This document shows positions 44,516-52,608 of a DNA stretch of 64,000 bases, piece by piece. The position numbers and the translations under genes were made by a program. Origin of the DNA: Bacteroidota bacterium (GTDB lineage: Bacteria; Bacteroidota; Bacteroidia; NS11-12g; UBA955); contig JAGFIU010000042.1 in the NCBI GenBank assembly GCA_024103355.1, positions 1 through 64,000 on the forward strand, in the 5' to 3' direction. Every line of letters starts with the position of its first letter. Positions within the stretch are counted from its first letter, which is position 1. The notes below the pieces were generated by a model. That model was not told where the DNA came from. It worked only from the letters and a program-made list of their open reading frames with translations, and did no database searches.

Positions 44516-45652
44516 ATGAAGAAAGCCCTTATCACAGGAATTACAGGACAAGACGGAGCTTATTTAGCAGAATTTTTGTTAAAAAAAGGCTATGAAGTTC
44601 ATGGTATCAAAAGAAGAAGTTCTCTTTTTAATACAGATAGAATTGACCATTTATATGAAGACCCTCATACACCCAATGCCGCATTAAAACTTCATTATGG
44701 TGATATGACGGATAGTAGCAATCTAATTAGTATTGTACAAGAAGTTCAGCCTGATGAAATCTATAATCTCGCAGCTCAGAGCCATGTGAAAGTAAGTTTT
44801 GAAAGTCCTGAATATACCGCAAACTCGGATGCTTTGGGAACTTTGAGATTGTTAGAAGCAATTAGAGTTTTAGGATTAATTGAAAAAACTAAAATTTATC
44901 AAGCCTCTACCTCTGAACTTTATGGGAAGGTACAAGCAATTCCGCAAACTGAGACTACCCCTTTTTATCCCCGTTCTCCTTATGCGGTTGCAAAAATGTA
45001 TGCATATTGGATTACTGTAAATTACCGGGAAGCATATAATATGTATGCATGCAACGGAATTTTGTTTAACCATGAATCACCCGTTAGAGGTGAAACCTTT
45101 GTTACAAGAAAAATTACCAGAGCTGCCTCAAGAATTGCACTTGGGTTACAAGAAAAATGCTATTTAGGAAATCTAAATTCTAAAAGAGATTGGGGGCATG
45201 CAAAAGATTACGTGGAAGCAATGTATCTGATTCTTCAACAAATTAAGCCTGAAGACTATGTAATTGCTACCGGTCAAACCACTGAAATAAGAGACTTCGC
45301 CAGATTGGCTTTCGGATATTTAGGTATTACACTTGATTTTGTCGGAAAAGATGAAAACGAAAAAGGGATTATTGCTGAAGTAGATGTTGAACGAGCAGTT
45401 GCATTAGGCCTAAATACCAAATTTCTAAAGAGTGGAAAAGAAGTTATAGCTGTTGACCCAAAATATTTTAGACCAACTGAAGTTGACCTTTTAATAGGAG
45501 ATGCATCCAAAGCTCGAAATCAACTTGGCTGGAAACCCAAATATAGTTTAAAAAATTTGGTTGATGACATGATGCAAAGTGACCTGAAATTGATGAAACG
45601 TGATGAGTTTTTGAAAGAGGGTGGTTATGGTTACAAAAACTATTTTGAATAG
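44516..45652 (+). CDS. gmd: GDP-mannose 4,6-dehydratase
   Basis: A 378-residue extended short-chain dehydrogenase that makes GDP-4-keto-6-deoxymannose, precursor of fucose, rhamnose and perosamine. The NADP motif is [31 protein letters not shown], the catalytic set includes Thr/Ser in [10 protein letters not shown] and Tyr-x-x-x-Lys in [12 protein letters not shown]. Typical landmarks are [17 protein letters not shown] and [18 protein letters not shown]. No fucose synthase gene (fcl/wcaG) is adjacent. It is followed three bases later by a GlmU-like gene, in one operon. Confidence 0.96.
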   Translation: MKKALITGITGQDGAYLAEFLLKKGYEVHGIKRRSSLFNTDRIDHLYEDPHTPNAALKLHYGDMTDSSNLISIVQEVQPDEIYNLAAQSHVKVSFESPEYTANSDALGTLRLLEAIRVLGLIEKTKIYQASTSELYGKVQAIPQTETTPFYPRSPYAVAKMYAYWITVNYREAYNMYACNGILFNHESPVRGETFVTRKITRAASRIALGLQEKCYLGNLNSKRDWGHAKDYVEAMYLILQQIKPEDYVIATGQTTEIRDFARLAFGYLGITLDFVGKDENEKGIIAEVDVERAVALGLNTKFLKSGKEVIAVDPKYFRPTEVDLLIGDASKARNQLGWKPKYSLKNLVDDMMQSDLKLMKRDEFLKEGGYGYKNYFE

Positions 45653-45655
45653 CTT

Positions 45656-46795
45656 ATGACACTGAAAATTACGCTTTTTGATGATTCAAACAGAGAAGAA
45701 CTCTTTCCCCTTACTCTTAATAGAAGTTGTGCGGATATTCGCTGGGGTATATTGACAATCAAAGAAAAATGGGAATTAATACTTGATTCACAGATAGATA
45801 TAAAAACAGAATCCTATATACAGCCATTGTATGGAAATCCTATCAACACAATTTTTGTTAACAGTAGATTATTACCCGACCCAAATTTAATAGCTGTCAT
45901 ATCTAATCTCAAAATTGGTGATGCACTATATAAGGATGGGTTTTTGTTAGCTAAGAATGGTGAAACAGAGCTAAATAAAATTGATTTTAATGATGATATC
46001 AGAATATTAAATCAGGTTTGGGAAATCTTTCAATATAATCACCGTGAAATCAATTTAGACTTTGAAATGCTCACCAAAGGAAGGATTTCGCATAAATTAT
46101 CTGTTACAAATAAAGTAATTGGCTCAAATCCTATTTTCTTGGATGAAGGGGTAAAGGCCGAATTCGCAATATTTAATACTACAGAAGGCCCAATATATTT
46201 GGGAAAGGAATCAGAAGTGATGGAAGGAGCGATGATTAGAGGTCCTTTCTCATTAGGGGAGTATAGTCAAGTTAAAATGGGTGCGAGAATATACAGTGGT
46301 TCTTCTTTTGGTCCTCATTGCAAAGTAGGAGGTGAGGTTAGCAACAGCGTTATTTTCGGATATTCAAACAAAGGACATGAAGGATTTCTTGGAAATTCTG
46401 TATTGGGAGAATGGTGCAATTTAGGCGCAGATACAAATAATTCCAATCTAAAAAATAATTATGAAGAAGTAAGATTGTGGAACTATAAGAAACAGAGTTT
46501 TGTAAGAACCGGATTGCAATTTTGCGGGCTTATAATGGGCGATCACAGCAAATCGGGTATTAATACTATGTTTAATACCGGAACAGTAGTGGGTTTTTCT
46601 TCAAATATTTTTGGTTCTGGATTTCCTCGAAATTATATTCCATCATTCTCATGGGGAGGAGCACAAGGGATGGATGTTTATGCATTGCCAAAAGCGCTAC
46701 AGACAGCTCAACGAGTAATGGAAAGAAGAGGAATTCAACTTAATAAGGTTCAAAAAGAAGTATTTGCATATTTGTTTGAGAAGAGGGAAAGCTAA
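45656..46795 (+). CDS. GlmU-like putative sugar nucleotidyltransferase with beta-helix
   Basis: A 379-residue protein. The N-terminal part (LFDDSNREELFPLTLNRSCADIRWGILTIKEKWE) matches a Bacteroidota family related to GlmU, in which the classic pyrophosphorylase loop LAAGxGTRM is missing. From about residue 165 a left-handed beta-helix begins (FLDEGVKAEFAIFNTTEGPIYLGKESEVMEGAMIRGPFSLGEYSQVKMGARIYSGSSFGP in pieces), ending near 340 with the trimer region. Family members are annotated as GlcNAc-1-phosphate uridyltransferase/acetyltransferase-like, but the activity is not established. The operon with gmd suggests nucleotide-sugar synthesis. Confidence 0.82.
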   Translation: MTLKITLFDDSNREELFPLTLNRSCADIRWGILTIKEKWELILDSQIDIKTESYIQPLYGNPINTIFVNSRLLPDPNLIAVISNLKIGDALYKDGFLLAKNGETELNKIDFNDDIRILNQVWEIFQYNHREINLDFEMLTKGRISHKLSVTNKVIGSNPIFLDEGVKAEFAIFNTTEGPIYLGKESEVMEGAMIRGPFSLGEYSQVKMGARIYSGSSFGPHCKVGGEVSNSVIFGYSNKGHEGFLGNSVLGEWCNLGADTNNSNLKNNYEEVRLWNYKKQSFVRTGLQFCGLIMGDHSKSGINTMFNTGTVVGFSSNIFGSGFPRNYIPSFSWGGAQGMDVYALPKALQTAQRVMERRGIQLNKVQKEVFAYLFEKRES

Positions 46796-46832
46796 TTTTT
46801 TATTTCTTTTAACTCTTTGCTGAATATATATA

Positions 46833-46866
46833 AAAAAACTCCTTAGAATAATCTAAGGAGTTTTTT
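46833..46866. terminator. Bidirectional terminator
   Basis: ACTCCTTAGA (46838-46847), loop ATAA, and TCTAAGGAGT (46852-46861), flanked by A and T runs that extend the stem to 15 pairs. It lies between the convergent GlmU-like gene and the XRE regulator and serves both. Confidence 0.88.
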
Positions 46867-46884
46867 AAAATAAAAGGTTATAAA

Positions 46885-47271
46885 TTATTTTTCAAGTTGT
46901 TTGATAACCTTTTGTTGTAATTCAATGATTAAGGATTGATAATCAAAAATTTTGCCTGAAGAGCTAGTAGAAATACCCGAACCGTTTTGAGTAGAGGAAG
47001 TGCTAATTGGAGCATGTGGATTAGTAATGCCATCAATAAACATTTCACCTTCACCTAGAATTAACCACGAAGGACTAATTCTGTCTCTAAAGGTTTCATA
47101 CACCTTTTGAATTACTTCAAAAGAAGGTTTCTTACCTTTTTCAATGTAATTGTTAATGTTCTGGTAACTTACTTCTAAAGCTTTTCCCATCTTTGATTTG
47201 TTACCGCCATAATAGGTTTCACAAATAATTTTCAATCTTTCACTTGGTGTGTTTAACGCATCAGTTGTCAT
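46885..47271 (-). CDS. XRE-type helix-turn-helix regulator
   Basis: A 128-residue DNA-binding protein. The helix-turn-helix (about 8-60) includes ICETYYGGNKSKMGKALEVSYQNINNYIEKGKKPSFEVIQKVYETF, followed by the segment SWLILGEGEMF seen in repressor-like XRE proteins of this phylum. A Ser/Thr-rich linker (about 80-105) leads to a short C-terminal coiled coil (FDYQSLIIELQQKVIKQLEK). The ATG at 47271 is chosen because a full promoter lies between it and the alternative at 47319. No prophage genes are near, so it is probably a host regulator; its target is unknown. Confidence 0.85.
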   Translation of the reverse strand: MTTDALNTPSERLKIICETYYGGNKSKMGKALEVSYQNINNYIEKGKKPSFEVIQKVYETFRDRISPSWLILGEGEMFIDGITNPHAPISTSSTQNGSGISTSSSGKIFDYQSLIIELQQKVIKQLEK

Positions 47272-47300
47272 TTGATTTAATTTTAAAATATTTTCGCGTG

Positions 47301-47330
47301 CAAAGTTATTACTTAACAAGAAATTAGCAA
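47301..47330 (-). promoter_or_regulatory. Promoter of the XRE regulator gene
   Basis: On the minus strand, TTG (47328-47330), a 19-base spacer and TAACTTTG (47301-47308), 29 bases upstream of the ATG at 47271. A full consensus match. Confidence 0.65.
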
Positions 47331-47435
47331 GAGAACTCTGTGTTAAAATCTTTTGAAATGAGTGAAAGAAACGATAAAACTCATGTAAAAAATTAATATT
47401 TATCTAATAAATTGATTTATAGGTTAGTTATAGAA

Positions 47436-48806
47436 TTATATCTGCCTATTGGTATCAAAATTTTCAAGATAGTCTGCAACTCTTCTGACAAATGCACCAC
47501 CAAGTGCACCATCAACTACCCTATGATCATAGGATAGAGATAGGTACATCATGTGCCTTATTCCAATCATGTCTCCTTGTGGTGTTTCTATAACTGCCGG
47601 TTTTTTTCTAATTGCACCTGTTGCTAGTATTGCAACTTGGGGTTGATTGATAATAGGGGTGCCCATCACATTACCAAAAGTTCCCACATTTGTGATAGTG
47701 AAAGTACCCCCTGCAATATCATCCGGTTGTAATTTATTATCTCTAGCTCTTGCGGCTAAATCATTTACAGATTTAGTTAATCCTGTTAGACTTAGATTAT
47801 CTGCATTCTTAATGACTGGGACAATTAGATTTCCACTTGGCAATGCTGTTGCCATTCCTATATTAATAGATTTGCGCTTGATAATTTTATCCCCATCTAA
47901 ACTAATATTTATCATTGGCATATCTTTAATAGATTTTACTATTGCCTCAATAAAAATTGGTGTAAATGTGATTTTCTCTCCTTCTCGTTTCTCAAATGAA
48001 TTTTTTACCTTATTTCTCCATAGTACCAAATTAGTTACATCTGCTTCAACAAATGATGTAACGTGAGGAGAAACGGACTTACTCATCACCATATGCTCTG
48101 CAATGAGCTTTCTCATTCTGTCCATTTCAATAATTTCATCGCCCTCCATTAAAGTAATTTTAGGCGCTTGAATATTTTTAGAAATAACTAGAGATTCAGT
48201 ACTTGTTGATGTATTAGAAGTTGTAATGTCTTTTTGTATAGAACCGGTAGCTGATGTCGGTAGTTTTTTCTTATTCTCAATATATAGTAGAATATCTCTC
48301 TTTGTAACTCTTCCATTCGAACCACTCCCTGCAATACCCTCTAATGCATCCATTGAAAGTCCCTCTGCTCGTGCAATATTGAGCACAAGAGGAGAATAGA
48401 ATCTGCTACTTTCAGAATTTGAATTAGTAGCTGTATTGGTCGAGGATTGAGTAAGATTAATATTGCTTTCAATTTCCTGTATCGCCTTATCTATAGATAC
48501 TGATTCATCTTTCTGTTCAGGTGAAAGAGAATTGGAGGGTTTTACTGTAGTTTCTTCTGTAGATGATTCAATCCCAATAATTGCTATAGGTGCGCCAACC
48601 GGTGCCACTTGACCTTCAGAAAAAAGTTTTTTTACTAATATACCCGAATAAGTGGATGGTACCTCAGAATCAACTTTGTCAGTAGCTATTTCAACTACAG
48701 CCTCATCAACTGTAATCTTGTCGCCTTCGTTCTTTAACCACTTAGTGATTGTTGCTTCTGCAATGCTTTCTCCCATCTTTGGAAGGATTAATTCTACTTC
48801 TTTCAC
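47436..48806 (-). CDS. 2-oxoacid dehydrogenase complex E2, dihydrolipoamide acyltransferase
   Basis: A 456-residue E2 enzyme that transfers an acyl group from lipoate to CoA. One lipoyl domain (about 1-76) carries the lipoylated Lys in VEIATDKVDSEVPS. A flexible linker rich in Ser/Thr/Asn follows. The E1/E3-binding domain is at about 138-180 (YSPLVLNIARAEGLSMDALEGIAGSGSNGRVTKRDILLYI). The catalytic domain (about 225-456) ends with SYDHRVVDGALGGAFVRRV, His and Asp being catalytic. It is most like branched-chain or pyruvate E2 of this phylum; the substrate is uncertain. The start is GTG at 48806. No E1 or E3 gene is adjacent. Confidence 0.93.
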   Translation of the reverse strand: MKEVELILPKMGESIAEATITKWLKNEGDKITVDEAVVEIATDKVDSEVPSTYSGILVKKLFSEGQVAPVGAPIAIIGIESSTEETTVKPSNSLSPEQKDESVSIDKAIQEIESNINLTQSSTNTATNSNSESSRFYSPLVLNIARAEGLSMDALEGIAGSGSNGRVTKRDILLYIENKKKLPTSATGSIQKDITTSNTSTSTESLVISKNIQAPKITLMEGDEIIEMDRMRKLIAEHMVMSKSVSPHVTSFVEADVTNLVLWRNKVKNSFEKREGEKITFTPIFIEAIVKSIKDMPMINISLDGDKIIKRKSINIGMATALPSGNLIVPVIKNADNLSLTGLTKSVNDLAARARDNKLQPDDIAGGTFTITNVGTFGNVMGTPIINQPQVAILATGAIRKKPAVIETPQGDMIGIRHMMYLSLSYDHRVVDGALGGAFVRRVADYLENFDTNRQI

Positions 48807-48832
48807 GTGTTATTGAATTAGTTAATATTGAG

Positions 48833-48850
48833 AAGTGCAAAAATGCACTT
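48833..48850. promoter_or_regulatory. Perfect palindrome upstream of the E2 gene
   Basis: AAGTGCA, AAAA, TGCACTT: a 7-base inverted repeat with a T run on its right. It lies 26 bases upstream of the E2 start, in a divergent promoter region, where a terminator would have no gene to end. It may be an operator or a leader hairpin. Confidence 0.35.
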
Positions 48851-48987
48851 TTTTGTTTGGCTTGACAAATCAGATATCAAATTTGAAAAAATGAAATTGG
48901 ATGCAGGCAACATTTTTAAACTTTATAGTGTCTTTGAGTGTGTAAATACCTGATTTTTGCTGTCGGTTATTGCCTTATTGAACCGCG

Positions 48988-49524
48988 ATGATGAAAGAGG
49001 AAGATATCATACAAGGGTGTATAAAGGAAGACAGACAAGCACAAGAGGTGTTATACAAAAAATATGCTCCTCGTTTGTTGGGTCTGTGCTGCCGATATGC
49101 AAACGATATGCTTGAGGCGGAAGATATCCTACAAGAGGGGTTCATTAAGGTCTTTGACAATATTTCGAGTTTTAGCGGAAAAGGGTCCTTTGAAGGATGG
49201 CTCAAAAGAATTATGGTGAATGAAGCACTCAATAAAATAAGAGCAAGAAAGAAAAATCTTGATTTTACTGATAATTATGAAGTGGATGTTCAGGATGCCG
49301 GTGTCCCAACAGATAAAATCCAGTATAAGGAATTATTAAATGCACTCAACTCTATGCCGGATGGGTACAGAGCGGTATTTAATATGTATGCAATAGAAGG
49401 TTATAGCCATTTGGAGATTGCGCAAATGTTAAATATTAGTCATGCAACCTCGCGCTCTCAATATGCTAAAGCTAAGAATTATTTGATAAAACTGATTAAT
49501 GAATTAGAGAAAGTAAAATTATGA
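48988..49524 (+). CDS. ECF-type RNA polymerase sigma factor
   Basis: A 178-residue sigma-70 family protein with only regions 2 and 4. Region 2 (about 20-90) has LYKKYAPRLLGLCCRYANDMLEAEDILQEGFIKVFDNI and SFEGWLKRIMVNEALNKIR. Region 4 (about 118-172) has ALNSMPDGYRAVFNMYAIEGYSHLEIAQMLNISHATSRSQYAKAKNYL. It directs RNA polymerase to a stress or envelope regulon. Its stop overlaps the next ATG by four bases (ATGA), so the downstream protein is made together with it and is the likely anti-sigma factor. Confidence 0.95.
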   Translation: MMKEEDIIQGCIKEDRQAQEVLYKKYAPRLLGLCCRYANDMLEAEDILQEGFIKVFDNISSFSGKGSFEGWLKRIMVNEALNKIRARKKNLDFTDNYEVDVQDAGVPTDKIQYKELLNALNSMPDGYRAVFNMYAIEGYSHLEIAQMLNISHATSRSQYAKAKNYLIKLINELEKVKL

Positions 49525-50966
49525 ATGAAAATAACTTTGAAGAGTTTGTAAAAAAACAATTTGAAAACTTTGAAATTAAGCCTTCCACAGGTTTGATGGA
49601 AAAGATTTTTGATAAAAGGCTTGGTAGGAGGAAAGACAGTACTTTTATATATAATAGTAAAGCTATTGCCTTGTTGCTTGTAGGGTTGATATTGAGTGGT
49701 TCTTGGATTTTTATTAATTCAAAAAAGAATAATTCAAAATCAGTTAAAGAAAAGACAGTTTTTGAAAATAGTATTAACATAGCCAATGCAAATAAGAAAA
49801 ATACACTGAGAAAGCCTCATACAATAAAGTCGGAAAACCCTTCTGATAATACTAATCAAAATCAGGCTTATTCACAAGAGAAGTTAGAAAAGAAAAATGT
49901 GATTGAAGAATCTTCAGACCATTCTTACATATCGCAAAAAAAACATCCAATATCTAAATCAAGTAATGAGGATAAAACTCATCAACGGCCTATTTCTAAA
50001 TCAAGTATTGAAAATATAATTAGTAATACAACAAAGGAGAATGAAGATAAGTATTTGTTAGTCAATAATATTGACGAAATCAATGCTAGAACACAAGAAT
50101 TGTCAAGAGGAAGAATCTTAAGGACTTCATCATTGTATTATCAATTGCCACTTCGCACTCTCAAAAATACATTTTATCCGACACTCTCTCTCGAAAAAGC
50201 ATTTATCAAACCGGAAGATTTAAGGTACTCACCCATACCCTACAAAAGACCTCGAAGGCTTTATGCTTCATCAATTTGGCTTAAAGAAATGGAGATTAAT
50301 CTTGGTGTAGGCAAATGGTTTGTACATAATCAACTTGACCAATTTAATGAGGCATCACCTTTCTCAATCTCAGCGAATATTAGAACAAGATTTAAAATTA
50401 ACGAGCAGTTTAATGTAATTTCAGGAGTTAACTATCTTTATAGGAATTCTTCAGTTAATTATAATAGAACTAATAATAAAGAAATTTTGAGCATTGATAC
50501 AATCCATGGATTTATCATTGACCCGGGTGCTCCACCGATCCCTATAGTAAGATATGACAGTTCTTTCTATACAATTACAGAATATTATCATGGGACAGGA
50601 CAGAATGAATATCATCGTTTTTCACTGCCTATCGGTGTTGAGTACAATACGTATTTTGGCAAGAACTTGATATATATAAATGGCGGTATATTAATTACTC
50701 TCACAACATATGATAGAGGAAGATGGATTGAAGATAACAATCAAGAAATAAAGATGTTCAATGGTAAATCAAATCAAATTTCGAGCAGTCTCAATTCCGG
50801 TTACTTTATGGGACTAGGATATGGATATACAATAATCCCTGAACTTATTTGGATTATTGAATCTGATTTCTCTGTATGGAATTTTAAGTCTAATCCTTTG
50901 GGAAATAAGGCTAAGACAAGAATACTTAATGTGGGGTTGAACACAGGGGTTAGATGGAAATTTTAG
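49521..50966 (+). CDS. Probable dual membrane-spanning anti-sigma factor: cytoplasmic head, one helix, linker, outer-membrane barrel
   Basis: A 481-residue protein. Residues 1-47 are cytoplasmic and charged (NNFEEFVKKQFENFEIKPS). One membrane helix lies at about 48-66 (AIALLLVGLILSGSWIF). A polar, low-complexity linker runs to about 190, with the near-repeat PISKSSNE / PISKSSIE. From about 255 the sequence alternates like a small beta-barrel (MEINLGVGKWFV, FSISANIRTRFKINEQFNVISGVNYLYRN, HRFSLPIGVEYNTYFGKNLIYINGGILITL, TRILNVGLNTGVRWKF) and ends in Phe, the usual last residue of outer-membrane barrels. There is no signal peptide. This plan matches the Dma anti-sigma factors known from Bacteroides, which cross both membranes. 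The four-base overlap with the sigma gene supports the pairing. Confidence 0.75.
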   Translation: MNENNFEEFVKKQFENFEIKPSTGLMEKIFDKRLGRRKDSTFIYNSKAIALLLVGLILSGSWIFINSKKNNSKSVKEKTVFENSINIANANKKNTLRKPHTIKSENPSDNTNQNQAYSQEKLEKKNVIEESSDHSYISQKKHPISKSSNEDKTHQRPISKSSIENIISNTTKENEDKYLLVNNIDEINARTQELSRGRILRTSSLYYQLPLRTLKNTFYPTLSLEKAFIKPEDLRYSPIPYKRPRRLYASSIWLKEMEINLGVGKWFVHNQLDQFNEASPFSISANIRTRFKINEQFNVISGVNYLYRNSSVNYNRTNNKEILSIDTIHGFIIDPGAPPIPIVRYDSSFYTITEYYHGTGQNEYHRFSLPIGVEYNTYFGKNLIYINGGILITLTTYDRGRWIEDNNQEIKMFNGKSNQISSSLNSGYFMGLGYGYTIIPELIWIIESDFSVWNFKSNPLGNKAKTRILNVGLNTGVRWKF

Positions 50967-50984
50967 GAAAATAGTTTTTTCATG

Positions 50985-50992
50985 TAATTTTG
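50985..50992 (+). promoter_or_regulatory. -7 box four bases from the type A cargo start codon
   Basis: TAATTTTG, then TCTC and ATG (50997). If active, it gives an essentially leaderless mRNA. Confidence 0.4.
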
Positions 50993-50996
50993 TCTC

Positions 50997-52532
50997 ATGA
51001 AGCATTGGGGTATTTTGATATGCTGTGTTTTTACATTTGTTTTGTCGTTTGCACAAAATAATCCATTTCAAATTAAGAGCCCTAAAATGGATTTTAATCT
51101 TAGTCCTAATGGACTCTATATAGCACAGCCGAGTGCATCTGTTTTTTTCCCTACTTCTTCTCTAAACCCAATTATTTCAAATTCAGGAATTTGGTACTCC
51201 GGCAGAATGCCTGATAACAAAGTTAGAGCTTCCATTAATCTTGATAACAGTCTTTCTGATTTTACATTTGGACCACTTTCGATGTCTCAATCAGAGAATC
51301 TAGATAGTGTTAAGTGGTTTAAAACATGGGTTATCACAAAGAGCGAAATTCAAACCCATCTTAATAAATATAAAGAACCGGGATATTCAGTGCCAGACAA
51401 CATAAAAAATTGGCCTGTAAATCCCCCACCTAATTATGACGGGATTCTAACTCCGTTTGCAGATTGGAATGGCAACGGATTATATGAGCCAGAGCTAGGG
51501 GAGGCTCCGGTTGTTGAGGGAGATTTAAATGTATTTGCTGTTTATAATGATTATAGAAGTAATAGAATCAGACTAGATAGTGGATTAGGTGTTGAAATCA
51601 AACATTTTGCATATATTATTTTTAACCCTGAAATAAATCAATTTCTCATTCTCAATAGGGTGCTATTAACCAATAGAAATAATTTTGATATTCATTCATT
51701 CAAACTTGGATTATATGCCGAATTGTTGTTGGGTGAAGGGACTTCTAATTTTATTAAAAGCTTTCCTAAACAGAATGCTATTACCGGATATAACATGAAT
51801 GTGTCCGACAGTTTTTATGGAAACCATATTCCGGCAGTTGCATTTATCTCTCTTAATAGAGATTTAGCCGGTACAATGTACCTTAGCCATGATAATAATC
51901 CCATTACCGGATATCCAGAATCTGTTGAACAGATAAATAACTATTTATCAGGAAAATGGAAAAATGGTAAGTCATTGACATATGGTGGGAATGGGATTGA
52001 TGGTAGTACTTTGACAAGATTTGTATATCCGGGAGGAGGAGATCCTGACAATCATCAGTTTGAGTGGGTTGAGGAAAACTCGGGAAGCACACCCGGTAAA
52101 AGAAGTGCTTTGATTGTCTTTGACAGTATATTATTCAAACAAAATTCAACAGAGGAATTTCGTTTTGCATATCAAATTATTCCTGATGTAAACAATGATA
52201 CTACACTAATAAAGGAGCATATTATTCAAACTCAAACGCTTTATGGTAATGGCGAATTGACCAATATTTTTGATATCCATAATGCAAAACAGAGAATACA
52301 GATTTACCCAAATCCTATATCTTTTAATTCAGAAGTATTTGTTCAATCTGAATATTCAATATTATCACTTTTGATTCGAGATTTGACAGGTAGAATCGTA
52401 TTCTCATCACATTATAATGATCAGAGCCGCAAGAAGTTAATTGGTATTAATCCAAAATTAAAAAAAGGGATTTATTTAATTCAATTAACCACAAGTTATG
52501 GGTTGACTCATGCGAAATTACTTGTTAATTGA
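50997..52532 (+). CDS. Type IX secretion cargo with type A C-terminal sorting domain
   Basis: A 511-residue exported protein. The signal peptide (about 1-20, FVLSFAQ) is followed by a body of unknown fold that contains many Gly, Pro and aromatic residues (FADWNGNGLYEPELGEAPVVEGD; DGSTLTRFVYPGGGDPDNHQFEW). The last 80 residues are the type A sorting domain: IQIYPNPISFNSEVFVQ, LLIRDLTGRIVFSS and KKGIYLIQLTT. It starts 30 bases after the anti-sigma-like gene in the same direction, so it may be in the same regulon. Its function is not recognised. Confidence 0.9.
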   Translation: MKHWGILICCVFTFVLSFAQNNPFQIKSPKMDFNLSPNGLYIAQPSASVFFPTSSLNPIISNSGIWYSGRMPDNKVRASINLDNSLSDFTFGPLSMSQSENLDSVKWFKTWVITKSEIQTHLNKYKEPGYSVPDNIKNWPVNPPPNYDGILTPFADWNGNGLYEPELGEAPVVEGDLNVFAVYNDYRSNRIRLDSGLGVEIKHFAYIIFNPEINQFLILNRVLLTNRNNFDIHSFKLGLYAELLLGEGTSNFIKSFPKQNAITGYNMNVSDSFYGNHIPAVAFISLNRDLAGTMYLSHDNNPITGYPESVEQINNYLSGKWKNGKSLTYGGNGIDGSTLTRFVYPGGGDPDNHQFEWVEENSGSTPGKRSALIVFDSILFKQNSTEEFRFAYQIIPDVNNDTTLIKEHIIQTQTLYGNGELTNIFDIHNAKQRIQIYPNPISFNSEVFVQSEYSILSLLIRDLTGRIVFSSHYNDQSRKKLIGINPKLKKGIYLIQLTTSYGLTHAKLLVN

Positions 52533-52608
52533 TGGTATATTATTTATTGAAAATAATGTTTTGAGTAATCTATTAAATCATTAACTTTGAAAATCTTAAA
52601 TAACATTC

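Noticed and set aside
46885-47271. XRE regulator as a prophage repressor
   Set aside because: Neighbours are metabolic genes; no integrase, antirepressor or structural phage genes nearby.
48833-48850. Hairpin as an intrinsic terminator
   Set aside because: It lies between divergent genes, so no transcript would end there; listed instead as a possible operator.
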